The notes below the pieces were generated by a model. That model saw only the letters and a list, made by a program, of their open reading frames with translations, had not been told where the DNA came from and did no database searches. Shown piece by piece: positions 35,265 to 44,480 of a stretch of DNA of 64,000 nucleotides (position 1 is its first letter; every line of letters begins with the position of its first letter). The position numbers and the translations under genes were made by a program. Origin of the DNA: Fredinandcohnia humi (lineage in GTDB: Bacteria > Bacillota > Bacilli > Bacillales > Bacillaceae_L); assembly GCF_001439915.1 (NCBI RefSeq), contig NZ_LMBW01000012.1:599-64598 (forward strand), read 5' to 3'.

Positions 35265-35660
35265 TTGAAAGAAATTAAGTGTTTAGTTTGTGGTGGGAAG
35301 CATTTTCGTAAAGGATATTATGAGATAGATGTAAATGTTGATATATATCCTACTGCATATAATAATGTTGATGTAAGCAGTAGAAGTTTTGATGACGTAC
35401 ATATAGATGTTGATGTAGATATTAGTACATCTATTGAAAATGAAATTGTTGAAAGTGGGGAAATCTTCTATAAATTAGTTTCTGAAGAAAAAGACAAATA
35501 TAGCAATTACGATAGTACTGTAGAAGTGTATAAATATAATTGTGAAGATTGTGGTTATATAATGAACTTTACTCAAGAAAAAAATGTAGAGAGTAAACAT
35601 GAAGAAAAAATGAGAAAACAAAAAGAAAACACTTATGATTGGTCAAAGTTTGGAAAGTAA
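35265..35660 (+). CDS. Hypothetical protein with two CxxC pairs
   Basis: 131 residues. C6-L-V-C9 near the start and a second pair in YNCEDCGYI near residue 94 could together bind one zinc. Between them is an unusual run rich in Asp and Val (VNVDIYP, VHIDVDVDIST), probably beta strands. The tail is charged and helical. TTG start behind AAGGAGTG; the ORF has its own terminator (35684-35722). No family recognised. It lies directly upstream of the large ATPase gene, but the 370-base gap argues against one operon. Confidence 0.7.
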   Translation: MKEIKCLVCGGKHFRKGYYEIDVNVDIYPTAYNNVDVSSRSFDDVHIDVDVDISTSIENEIVESGEIFYKLVSEEKDKYSNYDSTVEVYKYNCEDCGYIMNFTQEKNVESKHEEKMRKQKENTYDWSKFGK

Positions 35661-36032
35661 AAAATATTTAATTTGGTTTAGTTAAAGGCGATTCCATTGA
35701 ATTCTAGGACACGCCTTTTTTTCAACTCTATTTTTTGGTTAAAGTGGAGGATCGTTTTACTGGACTATTAAACAATTCACAATGTAGGTATGTGTAATAC
35801 ACCTTTACACTTTCTAATAATGGGGATAGACAAACGATAGACCTAAACTATAAATTACTAATATTATATTTGATAAGCTGTTGGTAGATTTTTTTCATCT
35901 AGATGGTATTATTTCGCCATATATTTCACTTTTTTTACAATATAACACGTTTTTGTACAAAAAATTCAAAATTTGTATTTCTTTGTGATAAAATTGATTT
36001 AGAATATTTTTCCAAGTGAAAAGGGGGGTATT
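35661..36032. other. Intergenic region with terminator and AT-rich promoter region
   Basis: It contains the terminator at 35684-35722. The last 100 bases are very AT-rich and include possible promoter elements (TTGTAT and TAAAAT near 35970-35990). No ORF is supported. Confidence 0.45.
35684..35722 (+). terminator. Rho-independent terminator
   Basis: AAAGGCG pairs with CGCCTTT across about 20 bases, followed by a run of T. It lies 24 bases after the 131-residue gene. Confidence 0.65.
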
Positions 36033-38873
36033 ATGAGATTCTATCTTAAAGAGTTTATAAAAGAGAATTTTGAGGGTAAATCTATGCCTTATCTATTTAT
36101 TTTGTGGTCAGTCTATAAAAACTTAAAAACCTACAACAACCGTCTAAGTAATTCAATAAAAGAAGAATTAGAAAAGTTAGATTTAAACTCAATCGACTTT
36201 GAACAAAAGGTTAATAAAGCTGAAAAAGTAATTAAAAAAATAAAATCAACTGATTCAAGACAACAGAAACTCGACTATTATTCAACTATTACATCTATAC
36301 AAATACAAAATTTCAGGGGGTTTGGAAGTTTAGAAAATGATGACAAAGGTAATTTTATAAAATTAAACAATCGGAAAAATATTTTTTTTGGACCGAATGG
36401 TGGAGGGAAAACATCTTTTTGTGAGGCTTTTGAATTTAAATTAACAGGTAATATAAAAGAAGCTAAAAGAAGAAACATACCTTTAAATACTTATATCAAA
36501 AGAGATGATAAAAATCACAAAATACAAATTACTTTTAATAATAACGATATGAATGCTGACAAGTTAAATGATTATAATAAAGCGTATTTTCAAAACAGCT
36601 TTATTGAAAAAAATCGACTACAAGAATTTGCACTTCTTGGCTCTAAAGATACCGGAACTAAAGAAAAAGATGTTATAGCGAGTCTTCTAGGTATGCATGA
36701 ATTAGATGAGTTAATATCTACTTTTGTAAAACCAACTAGTTTTAATCTATTAGACTTAAAAAGGCAAAAAATTTTTAATAGTATTAGAGAATTACAAAAT
36801 GAAAATGATACAAATATTAGATTGAAAAGAACATTGGATGAAGATAAAGAAAAATTGGAAATGGAACTAAAAGAAAACTATAATATAGAACTAAATTTAA
36901 GTGAATTAGATAATATCATAAAAGAAAAGAACAAACTTCGAGGATCGTTAAATCTAAAGATTAATTTAAGTAAAGAAAAATCACCAAAACATCATACATT
37001 GCAAGAATTTGAAAGAGAAATAATGTTTATTGAAAGGGAGATAAATGGATATACCCTTGCTAAGAAAAACTTACAAGAACAAGCGCTTGAATTAAATTTT
37101 GAAAACCTTTATAAAAGTTTAAATGATATTTCTAATGAAAATATTGAAGCTTGTCCTGCTTGCGAAACTCCCCTAATTGATGTAAAAATTAATCCTTTTC
37201 AAAAGGCAAAGGATGAACTTTTAAAATTAAAAGATATTAGTTTATTAAAGAAGGATTTAGAAGAGAGAAAGAAAAAAATAAATAATGAGTGTTATTCAAT
37301 AATTTCAACATTTATAAATAACTATGTAAATAATAAAGGGGTTTCAGAGAACATAAGCCAAGAAGGTATAAATAAATTAATAGACAGTCTGAAAACTCAG
37401 GATAATTATGAGAATAGATTAGAATTAGTAATAATATTTGTTAAAAACTTGAAAATGCTACAGGCGGATATACAAGTTTATTTTAATAATTTAAAAGGTG
37501 AAATCGATAAGGATATAGAAAAAGATAAATTAATGAATAATATTCAAAAAGAAATAGAACAAATAGATGAACAAATTTTATATTTGAATACAGTAAAAAA
37601 ACAATTAGATAATTTTGAAAGTAAAATTACAGCATTAAATAAAAAATTAGAAAGTTATAATGAGGAAATAGAAAAACTTGAACAGCTCAAAAGCGACGAA
37701 GAAAAATATAATGATTTCCTTGAAAAAGTACAAGAGCAGTATAAGACTTTTTATAAAGATTTAGAAAACTTCAAAATTGCACAAGAAACAAGTAAAATAA
37801 ATAATATTGAGAATAAAGCATTACATTATTATCAACAAATTAATAAAGATGATAGTGAATCAGAGTTTATTAAAAAAATACATTTTGCTCTTGAAGGTTC
37901 AAATTATAAAATTTTCGTTATTAAAAAAAGCGGAGAACAAGAAATTGATGCATATGCTTGCCTTAGTGAGGGACATTTAAGGTCTCTGGGTCTTTCTTTA
38001 ATGTTGGCTGTAGCTGAGAAAAACAACTCTCCTTTTTTATTATTTGACGATGTTGTAAATGCAATAGATAGCGACCATAGAGCAAACATTATTGATATGT
38101 TTTACAATGACCCCTATTTACAAAAAACTCAATTAATAATTACAACTCATGATAGATTATTTTGGGAAAGATTTTGTAATTATTATGAGATTAAAATTAA
38201 TAAAAAAGAAGTAACCGATATAAGTTATATTCTTAACTATACAAATAAAGGATCAGTTTTTATTCAACATAATGTATCATTCAAATCTAAGATTGAGGAA
38301 GCGTTAGATAAATATGATATAAGACAGGCTCTTATATATTGCAGAGTATGGTTTGAAAGTGAAGTGCTAAAGTATTGTATTGAAAATGGGATTGAACTAA
38401 AAGGGAAGTTTACAAGAGATAATAAAAGTAACTTACTGAAAGCATCACTAGAAAGTATTTATAATATATTGAACACTAGGTTTAATGAAAATGAAAATCT
38501 TAAAATAATAAAAAAAGATTTAATAAATTGGCAAGCACAAAATCAGGAACACCATAGTTTCGATGAAAATAGTTATAATTTTGTTCACTCTAAAAATAGT
38601 GATGAGGTTTCTAAGATATTTATTGCATTGGAAAGATTCATTAACGATTTATATCCTGAACAAAGTTTATTTAGGGTTGAAAATGCAATAAAAGAGTTGA
38701 ATATACATATTTCAAATGCTGAAAAGAAATTAGAAAATCCTGGCTTTTGTAGCAAAGCACCAACAGAGGTAATATCAGGAGTTAGAGAAAAATATTTACG
38801 AGATATTGAGAATAAAGAGTTGTATGAGGCTGAAAAGAGAAGATTAGAGGGACAACAACTTGTAGTAAATTAA
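36033..38873 (+). CDS. Large SMC/RecN-like ATPase with zinc-hook motif (RloC-like architecture)
   Basis: 946 residues. Walker A GPNGGGKT at 120-127. Long coiled-coil stretches at about 240-350 and 400-600 are separated by C-P-A-C near residue 375, a Rad50/RloC-type zinc hook. The ABC signature-like LSEGHLRSLGLSL is near 645 and Walker B LLFDDVVNAIDSDH near 669. The last 190 residues (from about 755) form a separate helical domain with RVWFESEVLKYC and HHSFDENSYNFVHS, possibly an HEPN-like effector. RloC pairs such an ATPase with an anticodon nuclease; whether this C-terminus is a nuclease is open. ATG behind AAGGGGGG. Confidence 0.78.
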   Translation: MRFYLKEFIKENFEGKSMPYLFILWSVYKNLKTYNNRLSNSIKEELEKLDLNSIDFEQKVNKAEKVIKKIKSTDSRQQKLDYYSTITSIQIQNFRGFGSLENDDKGNFIKLNNRKNIFFGPNGGGKTSFCEAFEFKLTGNIKEAKRRNIPLNTYIKRDDKNHKIQITFNNNDMNADKLNDYNKAYFQNSFIEKNRLQEFALLGSKDTGTKEKDVIASLLGMHELDELISTFVKPTSFNLLDLKRQKIFNSIRELQNENDTNIRLKRTLDEDKEKLEMELKENYNIELNLSELDNIIKEKNKLRGSLNLKINLSKEKSPKHHTLQEFEREIMFIEREINGYTLAKKNLQEQALELNFENLYKSLNDISNENIEACPACETPLIDVKINPFQKAKDELLKLKDISLLKKDLEERKKKINNECYSIISTFINNYVNNKGVSENISQEGINKLIDSLKTQDNYENRLELVIIFVKNLKMLQADIQVYFNNLKGEIDKDIEKDKLMNNIQKEIEQIDEQILYLNTVKKQLDNFESKITALNKKLESYNEEIEKLEQLKSDEEKYNDFLEKVQEQYKTFYKDLENFKIAQETSKINNIENKALHYYQQINKDDSESEFIKKIHFALEGSNYKIFVIKKSGEQEIDAYACLSEGHLRSLGLSLMLAVAEKNNSPFLLFDDVVNAIDSDHRANIIDMFYNDPYLQKTQLIITTHDRLFWERFCNYYEIKINKKEVTDISYILNYTNKGSVFIQHNVSFKSKIEEALDKYDIRQALIYCRVWFESEVLKYCIENGIELKGKFTRDNKSNLLKASLESIYNILNTRFNENENLKIIKKDLINWQAQNQEHHSFDENSYNFVHSKNSDEVSKIFIALERFINDLYPEQSLFRVENAIKELNIHISNAEKKLENPGFCSKAPTEVISGVREKYLRDIENKELYEAEKRRLEGQQLVVN

Positions 38874-39526
38874 ATTACATCTAAACTAGAAATAGCTCAG
38901 AGATAAGTTGATGAACAATTTCATAAACCAGTGTGTAAGCTTAACATTATTAACGTTATAAGAATTAGGCGGTTGTCTTAAATGACTTCCGCTATTTTTG
39001 TTTAATTAATCTGATAGACAAGCGCGATTTGTGACATATTGAATAAAAATTTTAATGTTCGATGTAGTGATTTGTTAATATTTGGAGGATAAAAAAAGCT
39101 GTCGAACTACCCATAAAAATAGAAAATTAGAGATTTGTTAACTATTGAATAAAAAAAGATTATTTAAAAAAGCACTTATAAAATTATTAAAGAATATTAC
39201 AGTATTAAAACAAGCTACAATGTTAAGTATTCCTCAAGACGTGTTAATGTTTACAGACAGTAAGAAGAAAAAAATATTAAAAATAGCAATTTTATAACTT
39301 TGTCTGTTTTTGTCGAAGGTCTTTTTATGGCAGAGAAAACTAGTATAATAGTACTAGTTTGATAAATAGTCTGATCTGTTCGCCTTTTGAGGATTTGGAT
39401 AGGTAAAAATAAATCTCATTATAAAAAACGACTGAATATTTTCAAATGGTTTACAATTCCTAAACTTAAACTCTTTAATCTTTTTTATCAAATAATCATT
39501 TGACAAACTATATAATGGGGATTGCA
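38874..39526. other. AT-rich intergenic region, no gene seen
   Basis: About 0.65 kb with stops in all frames. A weak terminator-like repeat occurs at about 38970-39000. TTGACA at 39500 and TATAAT at 39511 are only five bases apart and so do not form a normal promoter. Confidence 0.4.
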
Positions 39527-39637
39527 ATGAGTTTTCTGAATAAATCATTCGCAATTAAAGATTTATCTTATAAAGAAAAACAGAGAATCGAAAAGGTGAA
39601 AGCCGAGAAGAAGATTAAAAAGAAAAACAACTCCTAG
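39527..39637 (+). CDS. Possible small basic protein, 36 residues
   Basis: ATG with GGGG six bases upstream. The product is MSFLNKSFAIKDLSYKEKQR followed by a Lys-rich tail. It lies just before the EcsC-family gene. It could be a real small gene or the start of a lost one; no family recognised. Confidence 0.3.
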   Translation: MSFLNKSFAIKDLSYKEKQRIEKVKAEKKIKKKNNS

Positions 39638-39709
39638 CATTTGATAATTCTATAAAAAATGGAAAGAAAATTTATAAACATATTTTAAGCAAATTTGGAG
39701 GAATTGTAT

Positions 39710-40369
39710 ATGGATCTAAATGAAGGTAATGTACAAAAGTTTTTAGATTGGACATATGAAAAAGCATTAAATGGAGTACCATGTACAGCTTCTGTTTATG
39801 AGCTAGCTAATAGCTATACGTCTAAACACTCTTCGAATGATAAAGCAATCAAAAGTTTAATAAGATGGCAACAAGGAAAAACAGCCACAAATGGATTTGT
39901 TGCTGGACTAGGTGGAATTATTGTTATGCCTGTAGCCATCCCTGCAAATCTAGCTTCTGTAATGTATATGCAAATGCGAATGATTGCAGCAATAGCTTAT
40001 ATTCGTGGGTACGATTTAAAGGATGACCAAGTACAAACTTTTATATATGCATGTTTAACAGGACAATCTGCTTCGGAATTAGTAAAGCAAAGTGGTATTA
40101 AAATTGCTCAGAAGGTTGGCGTAGTACAAATTAAAAGAATACCCGGTGAGGTTATAAAACAAATTAATCAAAAAGTTGGTTTTAGATTATTAACGAAATT
40201 TGGAGAAAAAGGGGTTATTAATTTAGGAAAAATGGTGCCATTACTTGGAGGAGTAGTTGGTGGATCGTTTGATGCCTCTTCTACTTGTTTGATTGGGAAA
40301 GCAGCTGAAAAAACATTTATTGAGGGCGGTTATGATAAAGATAATGGGATTATTATAGATATGATCTAG
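39710..40369 (+). CDS. EcsC-family protein
   Basis: About 219 residues from ATG 39710, which has TTTGGAGGAATT upstream. The central hydrophobic segment GLGGIIVMPVAIPANLASVM and the following YMQMRMIAAIAYIRGYDLKD are typical of the EcsC family, as is the glycine-rich MVPLLGGVVGGSFD near the end. These proteins are probably membrane-associated and their biochemical role is unsettled. The gene is isolated, with more than 300 bases on its right before the GIY-YIG gene. Placement among candidate defence genes is suggestive only. Confidence 0.85.
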   Translation: MDLNEGNVQKFLDWTYEKALNGVPCTASVYELANSYTSKHSSNDKAIKSLIRWQQGKTATNGFVAGLGGIIVMPVAIPANLASVMYMQMRMIAAIAYIRGYDLKDDQVQTFIYACLTGQSASELVKQSGIKIAQKVGVVQIKRIPGEVIKQINQKVGFRLLTKFGEKGVINLGKMVPLLGGVVGGSFDASSTCLIGKAAEKTFIEGGYDKDNGIIIDMI

Positions 40370-40699
40370 GTTCTAGTAAGGTTAATTGCACATTTTAGTT
40401 ACTCAAGAATGGGCGCTTGTAATGATCAAAAGCCTAATTTTCTTGTAAAAAGAAGGTGGAACTGAAATCCTTTTATCCTTTCTTATTTTAAATATTGTCC
40501 ATTGGTAAATGTATGGAAACAGGTGGTAAGTCCTGTGGCATCACCTTTAAACAAGATGGCAGAAGTGGCACTTTTTTATGCCCATAATCACATACTGACT
40601 TTCATACTATTAGAGTATAGGATTTTTTACTTTTTAGTATCTATTTATTACCCTTGTATTTAAGTTGTTTTATTAAATGGAAATTAATTGGAGGTAAAT
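40370..40699. other. Intergenic region, no gene seen
   Basis: 330 bases without a supportable ORF. A fragment near 40557-40585 (ATGGCAGAAGTGGCAC then TTTTTT) has weak terminator character. Confidence 0.35.
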
Positions 40700-42175
40700 A
40701 TGTTTAAGAAAATTAAAGAACTTTTAGCAGTAAATAAAGTATTACCGGTCAAAGAACAGAAATTGAAGGAACTTGAAACAAAATTACAAGACAAACACAA
40801 ACTTATCGAAGAAATTACGACAGAAGTAAAAAACGGTATGCAAGCCGAAAGAGAAGAAATCCTTTCGAAAGCGAAGAAAGAAGCTTTGGATATACTTACG
40901 CAAACAGAGAAGGACCTCAGCGAACTTTCCGATAAAAAATCGACACTCGAAGGAGATGTATCTGAACTTGAAGAGAAATTGACCTCTAATCGAACTGAGC
41001 TTGAAAAAATTTTGAAAAAGACAAAGAAGTTCAGTACCGAAAGTGTAGGATTAAAGATTTTAATTGAACGGTTTCCTGGCGCTATTAACTTTGACGAAAT
41101 CCAGAATGAGTTAGAAACACTAAATGAATCACTTGAAGAAGGCGTTTTAGATACAATCGTAAGTTTAGATCTTCACCATAAAGATTCTAAGTTACTTCGT
41201 AAAGAAATGTCTGCCAATAATAGACTGATTAAGAACCTGCTTAAATCTTATCAAACCAGATACACAACAAAGGCCAATCTAACAATTTATAATTTGATGG
41301 TAATTGGTCTGCAAGCTGAGTTGCAAAATATTCTATATACTTTAAGTTATTCCAATGTCGAGAAGGCTGAGGAGAAAGCCAAAGACCTAATCAACAAGTA
41401 TTTAATTATTTGTGCAGAAGGAAACGCGAGTATCTTACCGACTATCACGCGTTTCCTATCCGAACTGGAGCCGCTCTTTATAAATGCAATTCAAATTGAA
41501 TATAAATATTATATTCAAAAGGAAAAAGAGAAAGAGGAGCAACGTCGTATAAAAGAGCAAATGCGCCAGGAAGCCGAGGAACGGAAATTACTGGAGCAAG
41601 AACGGAAAAAGATTGAAAAAGAAGAAGAAAAATACTTGAATGAAATGAACAAAAACAAAGAGCTACTTGAAAAAGAAATTGATGAAGATAAAATTGCAGC
41701 TCTCAAAGCAAGGCTCGTGGAATTACAAGGTCAAATCGATCAATTAGAAGAACAAAAAGAGGAAATTGTTAAGAGAGCAAACGGTAGAGCAGGTTATGTT
41801 TATGTCATTTCCAACTTAGGATCATTTGGAGATAACACATTTAAAATAGGTATGACACGCCGATTGAATCCGCTTGACCGAATTGACGAATTAGGAGATG
41901 CTTCCGTACCATTCAAGTTTGACGTACATGCTATGGTGTTTAGCGATAATGCGGTTGATTTAGAACAAAAACTCCATCAGACATTAGATAAGAGCCGTGT
42001 TAATAAAATTAACTTGAGAAAAGAGTTTTTCTATTCCAATGTGGAAGAATTACAGGAATTGGTTCAAGAGATTGACCCAACAGTGGAATTTACAACAACT
42101 ATGAAAGCTGTAGAGTACCGCCAAAGTCAAAGTATTTTAAATGAAGAAGAAACACAGGTATTACAAAATGCTTAA
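40700..42175 (+). CDS. GIY-YIG nuclease family protein with coiled coil (DUF4041-like, T5orf172/MUG113 C-terminus)
   Basis: About 491 residues from ATG 40700, behind TTGGAGGTAAAT. The first 120 residues and 270-355 are coiled coil rich in Lys and Glu. The middle 130-260 resembles DUF4041 (LLKSYQTRYTTKANLTIYN, then AEEKAKDLINKY). The C-terminal domain GYVYVISNLGSFGD...FKIGMTRR carries the GIY-YIG-type pattern of T5orf172 proteins, and the Glu in RKEFF may be the metal ligand. Such proteins are common in phages and defence islands. The gene is followed by a GTAGCAGAG/CTCTGCTAC hairpin at 42187-42210. Confidence 0.85.
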   Translation: MFKKIKELLAVNKVLPVKEQKLKELETKLQDKHKLIEEITTEVKNGMQAEREEILSKAKKEALDILTQTEKDLSELSDKKSTLEGDVSELEEKLTSNRTELEKILKKTKKFSTESVGLKILIERFPGAINFDEIQNELETLNESLEEGVLDTIVSLDLHHKDSKLLRKEMSANNRLIKNLLKSYQTRYTTKANLTIYNLMVIGLQAELQNILYTLSYSNVEKAEEKAKDLINKYLIICAEGNASILPTITRFLSELEPLFINAIQIEYKYYIQKEKEKEEQRRIKEQMRQEAEERKLLEQERKKIEKEEEKYLNEMNKNKELLEKEIDEDKIAALKARLVELQGQIDQLEEQKEEIVKRANGRAGYVYVISNLGSFGDNTFKIGMTRRLNPLDRIDELGDASVPFKFDVHAMVFSDNAVDLEQKLHQTLDKSRVNKINLRKEFFYSNVEELQELVQEIDPTVEFTTTMKAVEYRQSQSILNEEETQVLQNA

Positions 42176-42186
42176 ATAAATATGTA

Positions 42187-42210
42187 GTAGCAGAGTAATT
42201 TCTCTGCTAC
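42187..42210 (+). terminator. Hairpin after the GIY-YIG gene
   Basis: 9-bp perfect stem GTAGCAGAG/CTCTGCTAC, 6-base loop, 12 bases after the stop codon. The following bases are only moderately T-rich. Confidence 0.5.
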
Positions 42211-42412
42211 TGATATTTATATAATAATAAGAATCAGCTTTTATAAAAGATGCGCTGGGGTATTTAAAAATTAAAAACTAAGTACAGAACATATAAACTA
42301 GGATTTACCTTATTTAATAATATAATTATACATAATTATCATTATGTATCTTATTAATTTATAATTGACAAATAGAAAAAGTATATGAAATAATATAAAA
42401 TATAGTAAACTT

Positions 42413-42451
42413 ATGATAATATTAATTACAAATTTGTGGGAGCACCACTAA
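42413..42451 (+). CDS. Candidate leader peptide of the serine-recombinase operon
   Basis: A 12-residue ORF, MIILITNLWEHH. Its stop TAA lies inside the 5' arm of the terminator hairpin (42441-42460). There is no ribosome-binding site. The ATG lies seven bases after a good -10 match, TATAGT (42401-42406), so the message could begin at or next to the ATG. The paralogous tyrosine-recombinase genes have similarly placed short ORFs. Confidence 0.4.
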   Translation: MIILITNLWEHH

Positions 42452-42511
42452 AATTCTTAAGAGGTATCTTTTCATACCCTCTTTATTAAGAATTTTAGTG
42501 GTGCTTTTTGT
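42441..42511 (+). promoter_or_regulatory. Terminator-shaped leader of the serine-recombinase operon
   Basis: A 20-bp perfect stem (AGCACCACTAAAATTCTTAA, 42441-42460, with its complement at 42486-42505) encloses a second small stem (GAGGTAT with ATACCCTC) and is followed by TTTTTGTTTT. It stands between the likely promoter and the first gene, whose own site AAGGAGG starts 13 bases further on. A full terminator in this position means that transcription into the recombinases depends on read-through, as in attenuators. Confidence 0.75.
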
Positions 42512-42529
42512 TTTATAAGGAGGATTAAG

Positions 42530-42688
42530 ATGAAATTATCTTCTGAATTTATTAAGTTAGATTTCCTTATGTATAATTTGCAAGCCAACCCCAGTAATTT
42601 AGGTATACTCATAGGCAAAAGATGGAAAAATAAACGTAAGAACATATTTCTATTATTTACCCTCTTGGAGGGGGTAAATATTTTATGA
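42530..42688 (+). CDS. Small protein at the head of the serine-recombinase operon, 52 residues
   Basis: ATG at 42530 with a strong site (ATAAGGAGGATTAAG). The product starts MKLSSEFIKLDFLMYNLQAN and has a basic centre (KRWKNKRKN) and a hydrophobic end. Its stop overlaps the ATG of the next gene (ATGA at 42685-42688), so the two are translationally coupled. No family recognised. It might be a directionality factor or DNA-binding helper; that is a guess from position and charge. Confidence 0.6.
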   Translation: MKLSSEFIKLDFLMYNLQANPSNLGILIGKRWKNKRKNIFLLFTLLEGVNIL

Positions 42689-43089
42689 AACAGACAGCAG
42701 TGTTTTACATAAGACTTATGGACAACAGTAAAGTAGAGAGAGAATTAGCAAAATTGAATAGCCTCCAGATATGTAATGAATTTAATATAGTAGATCAACC
42801 AATTATAGAAGTTGGCGGGAGCTATAATACTCTAATATTTAAGAGAAGGGACATCAAAAGACTATTAAATCTCGTTAGAACTAAAAAGTTAGATGCAGTA
42901 ATTTGTAAAAATCTAAACAATCTTTCCCGTTACCCACTAGAACAAATTGCAGTAGAAAAGGCATTAAACAATATTAATTGTAAACTAATTTCGGCAGATA
43001 TAGATACTCCCAAAATAGATGAAATAGAAGAATTGAAGGCTGCCGTAGTAAACTTTTATTTTCCTAGAAAGGAGGAGAATCTTTGTTAA
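42685..43089 (+). CDS. Serine-recombinase-like protein without the catalytic serine
   Basis: 134 residues, the size of a resolvase N-terminal domain alone. It keeps fold landmarks: VFYIRLMD aligns with the catalytic YxRvS strand, KRLLNLVRTKKLDAVICKNL with the middle of the domain, and NNLSRYPLEQI with the DRLSR motif. Where active enzymes have Ser after Y-x-R-x, this one has Met, so it should not cut DNA. It has no recombinase domain or zinc ribbon. The next gene overlaps its end by seven bases. A regulatory or structural subunit of a recombination complex is plausible. Confidence 0.7.
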   Translation: MKQTAVFYIRLMDNSKVERELAKLNSLQICNEFNIVDQPIIEVGGSYNTLIFKRRDIKRLLNLVRTKKLDAVICKNLNNLSRYPLEQIAVEKALNNINCKLISADIDTPKIDEIEELKAAVVNFYFPRKEENLC

Positions 43090-44480
43090 AAGCAATAGGA
43101 TATACTAGGAAGTCAATTGTTATAAAAGGATATAGTGATGAGCGTTCTGTAGGATACCAGCTAAATGCCATCAATGATTATATTGAAAACAATGGAATGG
43201 AACTTGTACATACCTACTCGGATATTGGTGTAAGCGGAAAAGAATTAAGAAGACCAGATTTAGATGAGATGTTGGAGGATTTACAAACTGGAAAAGTCAT
43301 TGCTGACACTTTGTTGATATATTCAGTAGATAGACTATCACGGGATTTAGATGGAAATATTGAGTTGTTTTTAGAAATTACTAAATACGTTAAAACTGTT
43401 ACTTTTCTAGTTGAGAATTTCTCAAGCGATTCACAGTTCTTCAAGATATTCTTTCCTATCTTTGCAGGAATGGCAGACGAAAACCACAAAAAGTTATTAG
43501 AAACACTGTCATTTGGTAGAAAATCAAAGATTATTCAAAGGAAATTGTTTAATGGTAATTATCCTGCAATCGGCTATACCAAAAATAACAATGGTTACTT
43601 AGTGCCAGCGCATTTTAAAAATACAAATGATACTGAAGAACAAATTGGAATTTTGATTGTTCAGTATATATATAATGCTTATTTAACTGATATGTCACTT
43701 CGTGAAATTGCAAAAAAACTTAATGAACTATTTGGTTTTACGAGAAGAGGAAAACTATGGGACTATAAATCAGTAGCTTATGTTTTAAGCAATAAAGCAT
43801 ATATAGGGGTTTTAGAGGGAGTTCTTGAAGGCTATTCAAGTTATTATATTAAAGATGCAAATATTGAACCATTAATAGATCCTATTACATTTGAAATAGT
43901 ACAGCAGAAATTAAAGAGTGAGAACAGAGGGAGAAAACAAAAGACTATGGGGAGAAATGCTTTATTAACGCAATGTAGTCACTGCTTTACTCCTCTAGTT
44001 TCTAAGGGGAGTAAACTAATTTGTAATAATTGTGGGTTAGAAGGTAATGAGGAAGAGATTAAAGACATTATTGTACGCTACTCCTTAGTTGTTTTAAATG
44101 GAGAAATGGAAACATTAGAAATAAATAAAGTAAAAGAAGAATTAACGAAAATTAATGAGGTAAAGGTAAAAAATTTATCATTGAAAATTACTGAACTTGA
44201 GCAACGTCAATCCTTAATTAATACAATGAACTTAGCATCAAGAAGTAAGAAAAATATGATTGAAGCTAACACAATTTTAATCCAAAAATACCGTTATGAT
44301 CTAGATGTAGCAATGAAAAAGTTGCTGTACCTATCGAAATACGACCCTGCTCCTTCTGTTATTGATGATTTTGGGCATTATTTAATAACTTATCCATATC
44401 TAATCCTAGTTGATTTAGCCGCAAAAAAGATAAAAATTACATTTCATTCAAATAATATTATGAGAGAGGAGATAGTATGA
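43083..44480 (+). CDS. Large serine recombinase 1
   Basis: 465 residues. The N-terminal catalytic domain has Ser11 in GYTRKS, the Arg-rich YSVDRLSRDLDGN, and an SDIGVSGKELRRPDLDEML segment. The recombinase domain follows (GYTKNNNGYLVPAHF to about residue 270), then a zinc ribbon (CSHCFTPLVSKGSKLICNNC) and a coiled coil, the layout of large serine integrases. TTG start with AAAGGAGG upstream, overlapping the preceding gene by seven bases. Its end overlaps the next recombinase by four bases. It is active-looking and probably moves the element that carries this block. Confidence 0.9.
   Translation: MLKAIGYTRKSIVIKGYSDERSVGYQLNAINDYIENNGMELVHTYSDIGVSGKELRRPDLDEMLEDLQTGKVIADTLLIYSVDRLSRDLDGNIELFLEITKYVKTVTFLVENFSSDSQFFKIFFPIFAGMADENHKKLLETLSFGRKSKIIQRKLFNGNYPAIGYTKNNNGYLVPAHFKNTNDTEEQIGILIVQYIYNAYLTDMSLREIAKKLNELFGFTRRGKLWDYKSVAYVLSNKAYIGVLEGVLEGYSSYYIKDANIEPLIDPITFEIVQQKLKSENRGRKQKTMGRNALLTQCSHCFTPLVSKGSKLICNNCGLEGNEEEIKDIIVRYSLVVLNGEMETLEINKVKEELTKINEVKVKNLSLKITELEQRQSLINTMNLASRSKKNMIEANTILIQKYRYDLDVAMKKLLYLSKYDPAPSVIDDFGHYLITYPYLILVDLAAKKIKITFHSNNIMREEIV

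Noticed and set aside
39500-39516. TTGACA and TATAAT as a strong promoter before the EcsC gene
   Set aside because: The two boxes are only five bases apart instead of about 17, so they cannot work together as -35 and -10.
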